From Bacillota bacterium (GTDB lineage Bacteria; Bacillota; Clostridia; Oscillospirales; Acutalibacteraceae), in contig JAEZRH010000071.1 in the NCBI GenBank assembly GCA_023412845.1, positions 1 to 19,835 on the forward strand: a stretch of 19,835 nt of DNA, given 5' to 3'. The notes under the pieces are model-generated. The model worked only from the letters and a program-made list of their open reading frames with translations. It was not told the DNA's origin and searched no databases. The translations under genes were made by a program, and so were the position numbers. Positions 1 through 7,187 of the stretch are shown here, one piece after another (position 1 is the stretch's first letter; the number at the start of each line of letters is the position of its first letter).

Positions 1-1153
1 GTCTGAGGCCGGCGCGGCGCGTCAGTTCGTCGCGCTTGTCGTCAGGCAGGTATTTGTTGATGGGCCCCTGGTATTCGCCGTCGTCGGCCACCTTGATGTA
101 ACCCAGGCCCTTCATGCCGATGCTCTCGGCAGATTTCAGCATGCCTTCGAAGAAGCTGCGCGGCTGCCCGCCGCAGTCCGGCACGCTGACCGCGCGCACG
201 GTCTTGCCCTGAAACGGCGCGAACGTCGTGCCGTCGAAGATATCCGTAATATCGATGATTTCGAGCGGATTGCGCAGGTCCGGTTTGTCCGTACCGTATT
301 TCAGCATGGATTCCGCGTAGGGAATGCGGCGGAACGGTGCGGGCGATACTTTTTTGTTGGAGAATTTCCGGAACGTTTCGCCCACGACTTCTTCCGCGAC
401 GGCGAACACGTCCTCCTGCGCGGCGAAAGCCATCTCGAAGTCGAGCTGATAGAATTCGCCCGGCGACCGGTCGGCGCGGGCGTCCTCGTCGCGGAAACAC
501 GGAGCGATCTGGAAATAGCGGTCGAAGCCGGAAACCATCAGCAATTGCTTGAATTGCTGGGGAGCCTGCGGCAGCGCGTAGAATTTGCCGGGGTGCCTGC
601 GGCTGGGGATCAGATAGTCGCGCGCGCCTTCCGGCGAGGAAACGGTGAGGATGGGCGTCTGGATTTCCAGAAAACCGAGCTCCGTCATTTTTTGCCGGAG
701 AAAAGAGATCACCTGCGAGCGCAGGACGATATTTTTATGGACCTTGGGGTTTCGCAGATCGAGATAGCGGTACTTCAGGCGGACGTCTTCCTTTGTTTCC
801 AGCGAGGCGGCGACTTCAAACGGAAGGTTCGCCGTCACTTCGCCGAGCACGTTCAGCTCGTCTGCACGGACTTCCACCGTACCGGTTGGAATTTTCGGGT
901 TGACCGTGTCTTCGTCGCGCAGAACAACGTTTCCCTTTGCCGTCACGATGCATTCCTTGCCGACGTTTTTCAGCAGGGCCTCGTCGTGGATGACGACCTG
1001 CACCACGCCGTAGTGGTCGCGCAGGTCGAGAAATTTGACGCCGCCGTGGTCGCGGATGTTCTCGATCCATCCGGCAACCCGGATCTCCTTTCCGATGTCT
1101 TTTTCACTGACTTCCCCGCACGTGTGCGTTCGGTATTGGCTGACTAAGTTCAT
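1..1153 (-). CDS. aspS: Aspartyl-tRNA synthetase, N-terminal part (3' end outside window)
   Basis: Charges tRNA-Asp with aspartate in the cytoplasm. About 384 residues are visible; bacterial AspRS is usually near 590, so the C-terminal third is cut off by the window edge. The N-terminus (MNLVSQYRTHTCGEV) leads into an OB-fold anticodon-binding domain with the family pattern RDHGGVKFLDLRDHYGVVQVV (around residues 35-56). The class II catalytic core follows with YRYLDLRNP, TPILTVSSPEGARDYLIPSR, a QAPQQFKQLLM segment and a motif-2 region FRDEDARADRSPGEFYQLD. The ATG at 1153 is preceded by AAAAGGGG about 10 nt upstream and by a near-consensus promoter. The specificity class (discriminating or not) cannot be judged from this fragment. 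Identity is very secure. Confidence 0.96.
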   Translation of the reverse strand, partial: MNLVSQYRTHTCGEVSEKDIGKEIRVAGWIENIRDHGGVKFLDLRDHYGVVQVVIHDEALLKNVGKECIVTAKGNVVLRDEDTVNPKIPTGTVEVRADELNVLGEVTANLPFEVAASLETKEDVRLKYRYLDLRNPKVHKNIVLRSQVISFLRQKMTELGFLEIQTPILTVSSPEGARDYLIPSRRHPGKFYALPQAPQQFKQLLMVSGFDRYFQIAPCFRDEDARADRSPGEFYQLDFEMAFAAQEDVFAVAEEVVGETFRKFSNKKVSPAPFRRIPYAESMLKYGTDKPDLRNPLEIIDITDIFDGTTFAPFQGKTVRAVSVPDCGGQPRSFFEGMLKSAESIGMKGLGYIKVADDGEYQGPINKYLPDDKRDELTRRAGLR

Positions 1154-1193
1154 TTCCGCAAAACCCCTTTTGCATTCTCGATTATAAACAATA

Positions 1194-1222
1194 ATTATAG
1201 CATGAAACGGAAAGCGTTTCAA
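1194..1222 (-). promoter_or_regulatory. Sigma-A-type promoter of aspS
   Basis: Read on the minus strand: -35 TTGAAA (1217-1222), a 17-nt spacer, -10 TATAAT (1194-1199). Transcription would start near 1187, giving a leader of about 34 nt. There is no room for a T-box. Confidence 0.8.
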
Positions 1223-1228
1223 CTTTCA

Positions 1229-1252
1229 TTTCCGCGGCCGCCGCCGCGGAAA
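1229..1252. repeat. GC-rich inverted repeat upstream of the aspS promoter
   Basis: Perfect 9-bp arms, TTTCCGCGG (1229-1237) and CCGCGGAAA (1244-1252), with a 6-nt loop. It lies 6 bp upstream of the aspS -35. No T-tract follows on either strand, so it is not a canonical terminator. It could be an operator or a barrier hairpin. Function unknown. Confidence 0.5.
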
Positions 1253-1313
1253 CTTTACCAATTTACTATATCATATTTTGAAAGCAATTGCGAGAAGAAA
1301 AGCTGATTGCAGT

Positions 1314-1350
1314 GAAAAAACCGGCCTGCCGCGAAACCGCCCAGGCCGGT
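1314..1350 (-). terminator. Rho-independent terminator after the GNAT gene
   Basis: On the minus strand, stem ACCGGCCTG / CAGGCCGGT (1342-1350 with 1320-1328) has a 13-nt loop and is followed by six T (1315-1320). It sits just downstream of the acetyltransferase stop codon. Confidence 0.88.
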
Positions 1351-1357
1351 GAATTCT

Positions 1358-1876
1358 TTAAACCGCAGGGGAAGAAAGATCGATCCAGTAGCGCTGCGTG
1401 ACTCGCCCTTCCTCCGGAACTTCATTTTCCAGCACGCCTCCGCAGTGCCGGATCGTGCGCGCGGAGGCGGTGTTTTCTTTTGCGCAGGTAATGAGCGCGC
1501 GTTCGATCCCAAGCTTTTTCGCAAAGGGCAGGGCGAGCGTCAGCATCGCTTCCGCATACCCTTTCCGACGCTCCGAGAGGCGGACGCCGTATCCGATGTG
1601 CCCGCCGGTGCTGAGAAGTGCTTCGTTGAGCCGGTGCCGGATCTGGATCGCCCCCAGCATGGCGCCGCCGGTCAGGCAGAAGCAGTGCGCGGGGACGAAG
1701 CCTGAGGGTGCCTGCGTTTCCATACGGACGATGTCCGTCAGCCATTCCTCATAGCTTCGGCCGAAGAGCCGGAAGCCATACGGAGTGATCTCCTCGCCGT
1801 TCCGTTCCCAGTCCTCCGTGAACGAGAGAAACGCCTGCTTCAGGGCCGGGGAGGGCCGCTCCAATTTTAATTCCAT
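1358..1876 (-). CDS. GNAT-family N-acetyltransferase
   Basis: 172-residue GCN5-related acetyltransferase, predicted to move an acetyl group from acetyl-CoA to an unidentified amine. The acetyl-CoA-binding motif A is clear: a beta strand HIGYGVRL (about 93-100) followed by the R-x-x-G-x-A loop at R103-KG106-Y-A108. Motif B-like NTASARTIRHCGGVLENEV (135-153) matches the usual conserved Asn and helix. The N-terminal 60 residues (WERNGEEITPYGF) resemble the YjcK/RimJ-like subgroup of stand-alone GNATs, but the substrate cannot be told. ATG at 1876 has GGAGTG upstream. It follows pepT in the same direction after 157 bp and ends in its own terminator, so it may be the last gene of the mocR-pepT unit or a separate gene. 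Confidence 0.88.
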   Translation of the reverse strand: MELKLERPSPALKQAFLSFTEDWERNGEEITPYGFRLFGRSYEEWLTDIVRMETQAPSGFVPAHCFCLTGGAMLGAIQIRHRLNEALLSTGGHIGYGVRLSERRKGYAEAMLTLALPFAKKLGIERALITCAKENTASARTIRHCGGVLENEVPEEGRVTQRYWIDLSSPAV

Positions 1877-2033
1877 TATGCTTCACTCCACTCCGCCGAT
1901 TTCCGCTGGCTTGGCCGGGAGGACTCGGAAAAACCAGGCGGGCATTAAGTCCGTCGGGCGCCTGTCCCGTGAGAAAAAAGGCGCAGGATTTTCCCCGTAT
2001 CCCCGGCCGGAAAAGCCGTAGGCTCGAAAGGCG

Positions 2034-3254
2034 CTATGCACCCGCCGTAACGATGTTCACGATCACTTCCGCCATCTTGTCCATCGACTGCATGGGGATG
2101 GCTTCGTATCTTCCGTGAAAATTGAAGCCCCCGGTCGGCAGATTGGGGCAGGGCAGGCCGGAATAGGAGAGGCGCGCTCCGTCCGTTCCGCCGCGGATCG
2201 GCGTGGCCTTTGGCTCGACGCCCGCTTTCCGCATGGCGTCCTCGGCGCGGTGAACGATCTCCATGCGGCCCTGGATGATCTCCTTCATATTGTAATAACT
2301 ATCTTTGATCTCGGTCCCGAAGGTTCCTTCGCCATATTTTTCGTTGCAGTAGGCGGTGATCTTTTCAAGACGCTTCTTTTCCTCCTCGAATTTTGCGCGG
2401 TCATGGTCGCGGACAATGTACCGGAGCACGGCCTTTTCTTCGTCGCCTGCAAAGTGGGAGAGATGGTAAAAGCCTTCGTATCCCTCCGTATGGGCGGGGG
2501 TTTCCCACGGCGGCAGCATGGAATTGAATTCCATGCCGAGCAGTACGGCGTTCTTCATCCTGTTTTTCGCGTCGCCCGGGTGGATGCTGAAGCCGTTGAC
2601 CGTCACGACGGCGGAAGCCGCATTGAAGTTTTCATATTCGAGGCCGCCGAGAAGTCCTCCGTCCACCGTATACGCGAAGTCCGCGCCGAAAGCGGGGATG
2701 TCGAACCGGTCCGCGCCCCGGCCGATCTCTTCGTCCGGCGTGAATCCTACGGCGATTTTTCCGTGCGGGATGCCGTCCGCAATCAGCGTTTCTACAGCGG
2801 TCAGGATTTCTGCGACACCGGCCTTGTCGTCCGCGCCCAGGAGCGTAGTCCCGTCGGTGACGATCAGGTCCGTGCCGACTCAGCCCGACAGGGCGGGGAA
2901 ATCCTTTGCCTGCATCACGATGTTTTTCTCCTCGTTCAGCACGATGTCGCCGCCGTCGTAATTCTTAACGATATGCGGATGAATCTCCGCGCCGGGAGCG
3001 GAAGAGCTTGTGTCCATATGGGCGATGAGGCCAATCACCGGGACGCTCTCTTTGCAGTTTGCGGGCAGCGAGCCGTAGACGTAGCCGTAGCGGTCCATGC
3101 GCGCATCGGCAAGGCCGATCCGCTTCATCTCTTCCACCAGAAATTCTCCCAGCCCTTTTTGCTTTTCGGTGCTGGGGCAGACGTCTTGCGGGGCGTTCTC
3201 GTCGGAGGTCGTGTCGAACCGCACGTATTGCAGCAGTCTTTCGTAAGCTTTCAC
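2034..3254 (-). pseudogene. pepT: Peptidase T (tripeptide aminopeptidase), interrupted by one in-frame TGA
   Basis: Zn-dependent M20 aminotripeptidase that removes the N-terminal residue from tripeptides in the cytosol. Start is GTG at 3254 (AGAGGA 7 nt upstream); the reading frame runs 406 codons to TAG, matching the usual ~408 residues. All key motifs are present in one frame: HMDTS (H79, D81), LLGADDKAG (D142), FTPDEEIG (catalytic E175-E176), the FSIHPG His loop, PIRGGTDGARLS, and a C-terminal FNFHGRYEAIP. Codon 125 (2880-2882) is TGA, between DFPALSG and VGTDLIVTDGTTLL. This would cut the enzyme off after 124 residues, before most of the metal site. There is no frameshift and no other damage, so this is either a very recent nonsense mutation, a sequence error, or readthrough. 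It begins 16 bp after the MocR gene and is probably co-transcribed with it. Confidence 0.88.
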
Positions 3255-3270
3255 AGTAAAAATCCTCTCT

Positions 3271-4668
3271 TTATCTTAATTTTAATTTCTGGCTTTCATC
3301 GCAGTCTGTCCACGCTCTGCGCAGGTATTCCACGGCGGGTTCAATATCGGCGAGGGCAATGCCGGCAAATCCCATGCGGATCTTTCCCTCCGAAGCGGTC
3401 TGCACGCGCACGCCGTTTTCGAGCGCCAGACGGCAAAGCTCCCCGGCGCTTTTTCGGGAGTGCACGGTCACGAGCAGGGTCAGCGGCGTTTCCTGCAGGA
3501 GAATGTCCAGCCTTCCGCCGAACGCCTGCCGCAGGGCGCGTATGAGGCATTCGCTTTTTGCCCCGTACAGCTTCCGCAGGCGGCGCAGGTGGCGCTCCAT
3601 CTGCCCGCTTCTGATATACGAGGCAAGCGCGAGCTGTTCCACCTTGGAGGAAGTTTGGTTGTAGTTCGCGGTGCGGGGGAGATACCGCTCCAGCAGCTCC
3701 GGTGTCAGTGCCATGTAGCCGATGCGCACCGACGGCAGCAGCAGCTTTGAGAAGGAGCCAAGGTACACCACGCCCCGGCCGTCCGCAATGCCTTGCATGG
3801 CCGGCACGGGACGGGCCCGGTAGCGCAGCTCGCCGTTGTAGTCGTCTTCAAGAATGGCCCCGCCGTTTTCCGCCGCCCATTTCAGCAGCTCCAGCCTGCG
3901 GCTGATGGGGATCGCCGTGCCTGTGCGGTAACGGTTCGACGGGCTGACATACACGTATTTTGCGCCGCTTTTTTCGAGCTCGTCCATGCGGATGCCTTCG
4001 GTGTCGCCCGGAAGCTTCACGACCGAAAAGCCGCAGTCGGAAAATACCTGCTCGGCCTGCACGAAGCCCGGCTTTTCCATTGCCACAAGGCGATGTTCGG
4101 CGTCTAGCAGGCCGCACAGGATAGAAAGAAGGGGCTGTGTGCCCGCGCCGATGACGATCTGCCCAGGCGACGCGATCACGCCGCGGGCCCCAAAGCTGTA
4201 GTAAGAAAGCGCTTCACGCAGCTCCGTTTCCCCCTGATATTCGCCGTAGGAGATCAGCGCGTCAGGGCGGTTCAGGGCGGCGCGCAGATGGCGGCGCCAG
4301 CTTTTGAGGTCGATGCTGCTGTTATCCACGCAGTCGCTGCCGAAGTTGAACCGTACGGGCGCCGAAGTCTCGCGCCGCCGGGGGAAGAGCGGAACGGGGT
4401 GCCCGGACCCCGCCTGCCGCCGCACGTCCCGGGCAAAATAGCCGCGGTGCGGGGCGGAGCGGAGGTACCCCTCCACGCACAGCTGCTGGTAGGCGCTTTC
4501 GACGGTCGTACAGCTGAGGCCCAGGTCGGCGGCCAGCCTGCGGACCGACGGCACCCTGTCGCCTTCCTGCAGATGGCCTGTCTCCACCGCATCGCGGAGG
4601 GAACGGTAGAGCTGCCGGTACAGCGGTTCCGTAGAATTTTTGTCGAGCTGCAGGTAGTCGTATGTCAT
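3271..4668 (-). CDS. MocR-type (GntR wHTH + class I aminotransferase fold) PLP-dependent regulator
   Basis: 465-residue transcription factor of the MocR/PdxR/GabR subfamily. Residues about 10-75 form a GntR winged helix-turn-helix (EPLYRQLYRSLRDAVETG, VPSVRRLAADLGLS, TTVESAYQQLCVEGYL, RGYFA). Residues about 105-455 are an aminotransferase-like domain with the PLP-binding signature LGSFSKLLLPSVRIGY (Schiff-base lysine K308), EDDYNGELRY (274-283) and YVSPSNRYRTG (240-250). SD GGAGGA lies 4 nt before the ATG. It is divergent from an ECF transporter gene, with overlapping promoters and repeats between them, which suggests it regulates that gene and itself. MocR proteins next to vitamin transporters are often PdxR-like sensors of PLP. 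That role is inference here; GabR-, TauR- or EhuR-like roles are not excluded. Confidence 0.9.
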   Translation of the reverse strand: MTYDYLQLDKNSTEPLYRQLYRSLRDAVETGHLQEGDRVPSVRRLAADLGLSCTTVESAYQQLCVEGYLRSAPHRGYFARDVRRQAGSGHPVPLFPRRRETSAPVRFNFGSDCVDNSSIDLKSWRRHLRAALNRPDALISYGEYQGETELREALSYYSFGARGVIASPGQIVIGAGTQPLLSILCGLLDAEHRLVAMEKPGFVQAEQVFSDCGFSVVKLPGDTEGIRMDELEKSGAKYVYVSPSNRYRTGTAIPISRRLELLKWAAENGGAILEDDYNGELRYRARPVPAMQGIADGRGVVYLGSFSKLLLPSVRIGYMALTPELLERYLPRTANYNQTSSKVEQLALASYIRSGQMERHLRRLRKLYGAKSECLIRALRQAFGGRLDILLQETPLTLLVTVHSRKSAGELCRLALENGVRVQTASEGKIRMGFAGIALADIEPAVEYLRRAWTDCDESQKLKLR

Positions 4669-5037
4669 GTCGTCCTCCCAGGCGATACGCTGCGCCGTGT
4701 CCCAAGGACGGGCCGGAACTGCTTACCGCTCCGCTAAAACCGGGGCCCCATGCGGACGCACTCGCTGCGCGACGCGGGCGCACGCGCCGTCCGCGCCTAC
4801 GGCGGACCTCAACTGTGGCTTTCAACAATATGCCCGTTAACACCTTGCCATGGGAACGCACCCGAGTACCTACGAGCAAATCGAAACGCAGGTTTTGCCT
4901 GCCTTGTACGCAGCCCGGGCCAGTCCACAGGCGCGGGGAAAATCTCCGGGAGCTGCCTTGGATCGTCCCCCCAAAAAAGCGCGTCTTCGATTTCCGGTGC
5001 TGAGCGGCGGGGCTGCATGCAAGCTTGCCCGTTATGT
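4669..5037 (-). other. Long leader of the MocR gene; candidate structured RNA
   Basis: About 370 nt with no convincing gene lie between the predicted start site of the MocR transcript and its ATG. The stretch can fold as a long rod: GGCGGAC (4801-4807) against GTCCCCC (4965-4971, one mismatch), CTGTGG (4813-4818) with CCACAG (4925-4930), CCCG (4861-4864) with CGGG (4916-4919), GTAC (4866-4869) with GTAC (4906-4909), and an apical hairpin GCAGG/CCTGC (4888-4892/4898-4902). A second hairpin has arms GCGGACG (4752-4758) and CGTCCGC (4788-4794). The size and single long axis recall 6S RNA, but I do not recognise a diagnostic sequence. Short ORFs here look like chance. Confidence 0.35.
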
Positions 5038-5043
5038 GTACTG

Positions 5044-5072
5044 ATGATATTTTTACAAACTGTGTATTTCAA
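5044..5072 (-). promoter_or_regulatory. Promoter of the mocR-pepT unit
   Basis: Minus strand: -35 TTGAAA (5067-5072), 17-nt spacer, -10 TATCAT (5044-5049). The same six base pairs read as TTTCAA serve as the -35 of the divergent promoter. Confidence 0.65.
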
Positions 5073-5084
5073 TACAAACAGTTT
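5054..5084. promoter_or_regulatory. Probable MocR operator between the divergent promoters
   Basis: Two copies of TACAAAC lie 19 bp apart (5054-5060 and 5073-5079), about two helical turns on one face of the DNA. Inverted pairs are superimposed on them: AAACTG (5057-5062) with CAGTTT (5079-5084), and GTATT (5064-5068) with AATAC (5071-5075). They surround the shared -35 hexamer, so a bound dimer could control both promoters. MocR proteins often bind direct repeats. Assignment to the adjacent regulator is inference. Confidence 0.5.
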
Positions 5085-5095
5085 AAGGCTATAAT
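5067..5095 (+). promoter_or_regulatory. Promoter of the ECF S-component gene
   Basis: -35 TTTCAA (5067-5072), 17-nt spacer, consensus -10 TATAAT (5090-5095). The weak -35 suggests dependence on an activator, as is common for MocR regulators. Leader of about 37 nt. Confidence 0.65.
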
Positions 5096-5138
5096 AGCAC
5101 ACAGAAAAAATTTTGCAACAGTCTGGAAGTGTTGAATT

Positions 5139-5660
5139 ATGAAAAAACAGTCCTCTCTCCGTCTTGACGTCATCACCGCACTGTTCGCCGCGCTGATTTT
5201 TGTGGTGACCGCTTATGTCCTCCATATCCCGACGCCGGCGACGGGCGGTTACATCCACCTCGGCGACGCGTTCGTTTACCTCGCGGCAAGCATGCTGCCG
5301 GTGCCCTACGCGGTGGCTGCTTCCGGCATCGGAGAAGCGCTTTCCGACGCGCTGACCGGAAGCATTGTCTACGCTCTGCCGACGCTTCTGATCAAGTCCG
5401 CCATGGCCCTGTGCTTTTCCGCGGCGGGCGGGAAGATCATAACAAAACGCAACGCTTTCGCGAGCGTGGCCGCGGGCTTGATCTGCGTGGGCGGCTATTA
5501 TCTTACGGAAGCGATCCTGTACCGCAGCTTCGTCTCTCCCGCGGTCGAAATTCCCGCAAACCTGCTGCAGGCCGGTGCGAGCGCCGTGATCTATCTGATC
5601 GCCGGCAAAGCCATGGACAAAGCCGGACTGAAAAACAGCGTCGCTTCTTTTGTAAAGTAA
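5139..5660 (+). CDS. ECF transporter S component (vitamin-type substrate-binding subunit)
   Basis: 173-residue, very hydrophobic integral membrane protein with about five or six membrane segments (roughly 11-30, 41-58, 63-75, 79-97, 105-122, 134-155). It has the pattern of small vitamin-specific S components: a Lys/Arg-rich N-terminus, then TALFAALIFVVTAYVLHIPTP, GGYIHLGDAFVYLAA, an alanine-rich segment and a basic C-terminus. S components capture the substrate and work with the EcfT/EcfA module, which is not in this window. The family resembles PF07155-type proteins (riboflavin, hydroxymethylpyrimidine and predicted pyridoxine carriers). The divergent PLP-binding MocR regulator makes a vitamin B6 compound a reasonable substrate guess, but the sequence alone does not fix it. 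Start ATG has GGAAG about 9 nt upstream. Confidence 0.82.
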   Translation: MKKQSSLRLDVITALFAALIFVVTAYVLHIPTPATGGYIHLGDAFVYLAASMLPVPYAVAASGIGEALSDALTGSIVYALPTLLIKSAMALCFSAAGGKIITKRNAFASVAAGLICVGGYYLTEAILYRSFVSPAVEIPANLLQAGASAVIYLIAGKAMDKAGLKNSVASFVK

Positions 5661-5670
5661 CGGCTCCCTT

Positions 5671-5714
5671 GCGCGGGGCATGCTCCCGATTGAATTTTTT
5701 CATCTGCGGGAGCA
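5671..5714 (+). terminator. Weak hairpin(s) downstream of the ECF gene, possible terminator
   Basis: TGCTCCCG (5681-5688) pairs with CGGGAGCA (5707-5714) around a loop holding six T. Alternatively, CTCCC pairs with the upstream GGGG (5675-5678) to form a small hairpin followed after about 10 nt by ATTTTTT. Neither is a textbook terminator. Confidence 0.3.
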
Positions 5715-5773
5715 GGCCCTGAACTCTCCCGCCCGGAAACCAGCATTTTTAACCGGGAAAACGGCGGGCCTGA

Positions 5774-5802
5774 TTGTACTTCGCCTGGGAAGATGGTATA
5801 AT
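5774..5802 (+). promoter_or_regulatory. Sigma-A-type promoter of the flippase gene
   Basis: -35 TTGTAC (5774-5779), 17-nt spacer, -10 TATAAT (5797-5802). It lies 41 bp upstream of the ATG, so the gene has its own promoter. Confidence 0.8.
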
Positions 5803-5842
5803 AATCACCATGTTCAAATCTTGAGAGAAATATGGTGTTTGC

Positions 5843-7165
5843 ATGATCGGCCGCAAGGGTAAAAAGCTTTCCAGCGACGTTGTACGCGACTCCGTCAATA
5901 CATTTGGAACAAACGCAGTCGGTGCCGTTCTCACACTGATTCAGACGTTTGCCGTCATGCGGCGGGTCAACCTGCAGGTGAAGGGAAACTATAATGCCTT
6001 TCAGACCTGGAGCAGCGGTTTTCTGACCATCCTTGGCCTGAGCATTACGTCTTCCGTCATTTATTTTGTGGCCCGCTATAAGATTCAGAACACGCGCGCA
6101 GCCCTCACAAAGGTGACGGGGGGCGTTTTTGCCGCGATTCTGGTCGTCAGCGGGGTGATCCTCGTTGCTCTGCGGAACAGTTCCTTCTTTCGCGACATGC
6201 CGGTCAATTTTCTCGTGGCGATGGTGGTTAATGCCCTGCTCTGCCTGATCCTAAACGTTTTTGTCGGCGTACTTCGCGGAGAGAACAAGTTCAAATCCTT
6301 TAATATTATCAATCTTGTCCAGCGGATTGTAACGATGGTGCTGGCCCTTTACATTGCGTTCCGCCCCTCCGCAACGATCTGGATTTGGGGAACAAACGTG
6401 ATTGCGGCCGCCGCGATCCTGCTGGCACTTTACGGCATGCGGCGCTGGAACGGCCCGATGCCGCAGCCCATACCGGAGGACGACCATCCCGCCACGGCGG
6501 GCGGCATCGTGACTTACAGCCTGAAGTCGCATGTCAGCATGGTACTCACGTTCTGCAACACTTATCTGGGAAATTATATCGTTCAGGGGCAGTACGGCAT
6601 CAGCAATCTTGCCGTCTACAGCTCGGCCCTGACGATCGCGCAGCAACTCAAGATTCTGCCGGACGCGGTCAGCCAGGTCATCATGAGCAGGATTGCCGCA
6701 ATGAGTGCGGAAAAAGATAGGCTGCGACTCACTTTAATCGCCTCGAAAGCCGTAACTTATGTCACCGCCGTTGCGGCGCTTGTGCTTTACTGGGCCGCAA
6801 AAGTGTTTGTTCCTCTGATTTTCCCGATCTATACCGGTTCTCTGGAACCTCTTCCTTATCTGGTTGCAGGGTTTATTTTTATTTCCTGCGCGACAGTGCT
6901 CAACAATTCCATCGCCGCGTATGGCAAACCGGAGCTCAACATCATCCCGACCGCGCTCGGAATCGCGGCGAGCTGTGTTTCCTATTTTATTTTCATCCCG
7001 CTGATGGGAATGAATGGCGTGGCGGTCGCGACGGCGCTGTCCATGACCATGCAGGGTGTTTCGAGCATGGTGATCTTCTGCCTGTTCACGCACACGCCCG
7101 CCTACCGGCTGATCATCCCCAGCAAAGAAGAAATAGCCTCCGTCCGCGGCCTGTTCAAACGGTAA
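5843..7165 (+). CDS. Wzx/MurJ/MATE-like lipid-linked oligosaccharide flippase (MOP superfamily)
   Basis: 440-residue polytopic membrane protein with about 12 hydrophobic segments and no signal peptide. The N-terminus (SSDVVRDSVNTFGTNAVGAVLTLIQTFAVMRRVN) and the two-lobed arrangement, with a polar loop near residues 200-225 (MPQPIPEDDHPATAGGI), fit the polysaccharide biosynthesis/export group of the MOP superfamily. Members flip lipid-linked sugar units across the membrane. The second half contains LNNSIAAYGKPELNIIPTALGIAASCVSYFIFIPLMGMNGVAVATALS, typical of the PF14667-like C-terminal half. No glycan biosynthesis genes are adjacent, so the cargo is unknown. The ribosome-binding site is weak (GGTG 5 nt before ATG), so the start could be slightly different. 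It is convergent with the YitT gene, separated by 22 bp that include a seven-T run. Confidence 0.8.
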   Translation: MIGRKGKKLSSDVVRDSVNTFGTNAVGAVLTLIQTFAVMRRVNLQVKGNYNAFQTWSSGFLTILGLSITSSVIYFVARYKIQNTRAALTKVTGGVFAAILVVSGVILVALRNSSFFRDMPVNFLVAMVVNALLCLILNVFVGVLRGENKFKSFNIINLVQRIVTMVLALYIAFRPSATIWIWGTNVIAAAAILLALYGMRRWNGPMPQPIPEDDHPATAGGIVTYSLKSHVSMVLTFCNTYLGNYIVQGQYGISNLAVYSSALTIAQQLKILPDAVSQVIMSRIAAMSAEKDRLRLTLIASKAVTYVTAVAALVLYWAAKVFVPLIFPIYTGSLEPLPYLVAGFIFISCATVLNNSIAAYGKPELNIIPTALGIAASCVSYFIFIPLMGMNGVAVATALSMTMQGVSSMVIFCLFTHTPAYRLIIPSKEEIASVRGLFKR

Positions 7166-7187
7166 ACCGCGGATGGATTTTTTTGCC

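Noticed and set aside
1154..1228. T-box riboswitch upstream of aspS
   Set aside because: The predicted leader is only about 34 nt, with no T-box sequence and no terminator.
2853..2882. Selenocysteine or altered genetic code explaining the TGA in pepT
   Set aside because: The TGA position is not a Cys/Sec site in peptidase T, the following hairpin is short, starts immediately after the TGA and lacks a typical SECIS loop, and several genes in the window end in TGA.
2115..3545. 476-codon plus-strand open frame opposite pepT and mocR
   Set aside because: It is the antisense shadow of two clearly recognisable minus-strand genes and has no protein-like motifs, only Arg/Val/Asp-rich high-GC translation.
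4809..5681. 290-codon minus-strand open frame across the divergent control region and the ECF gene
   Set aside because: Most of it is antisense to the ECF S component, it crosses both promoters, and it shows no family motif.
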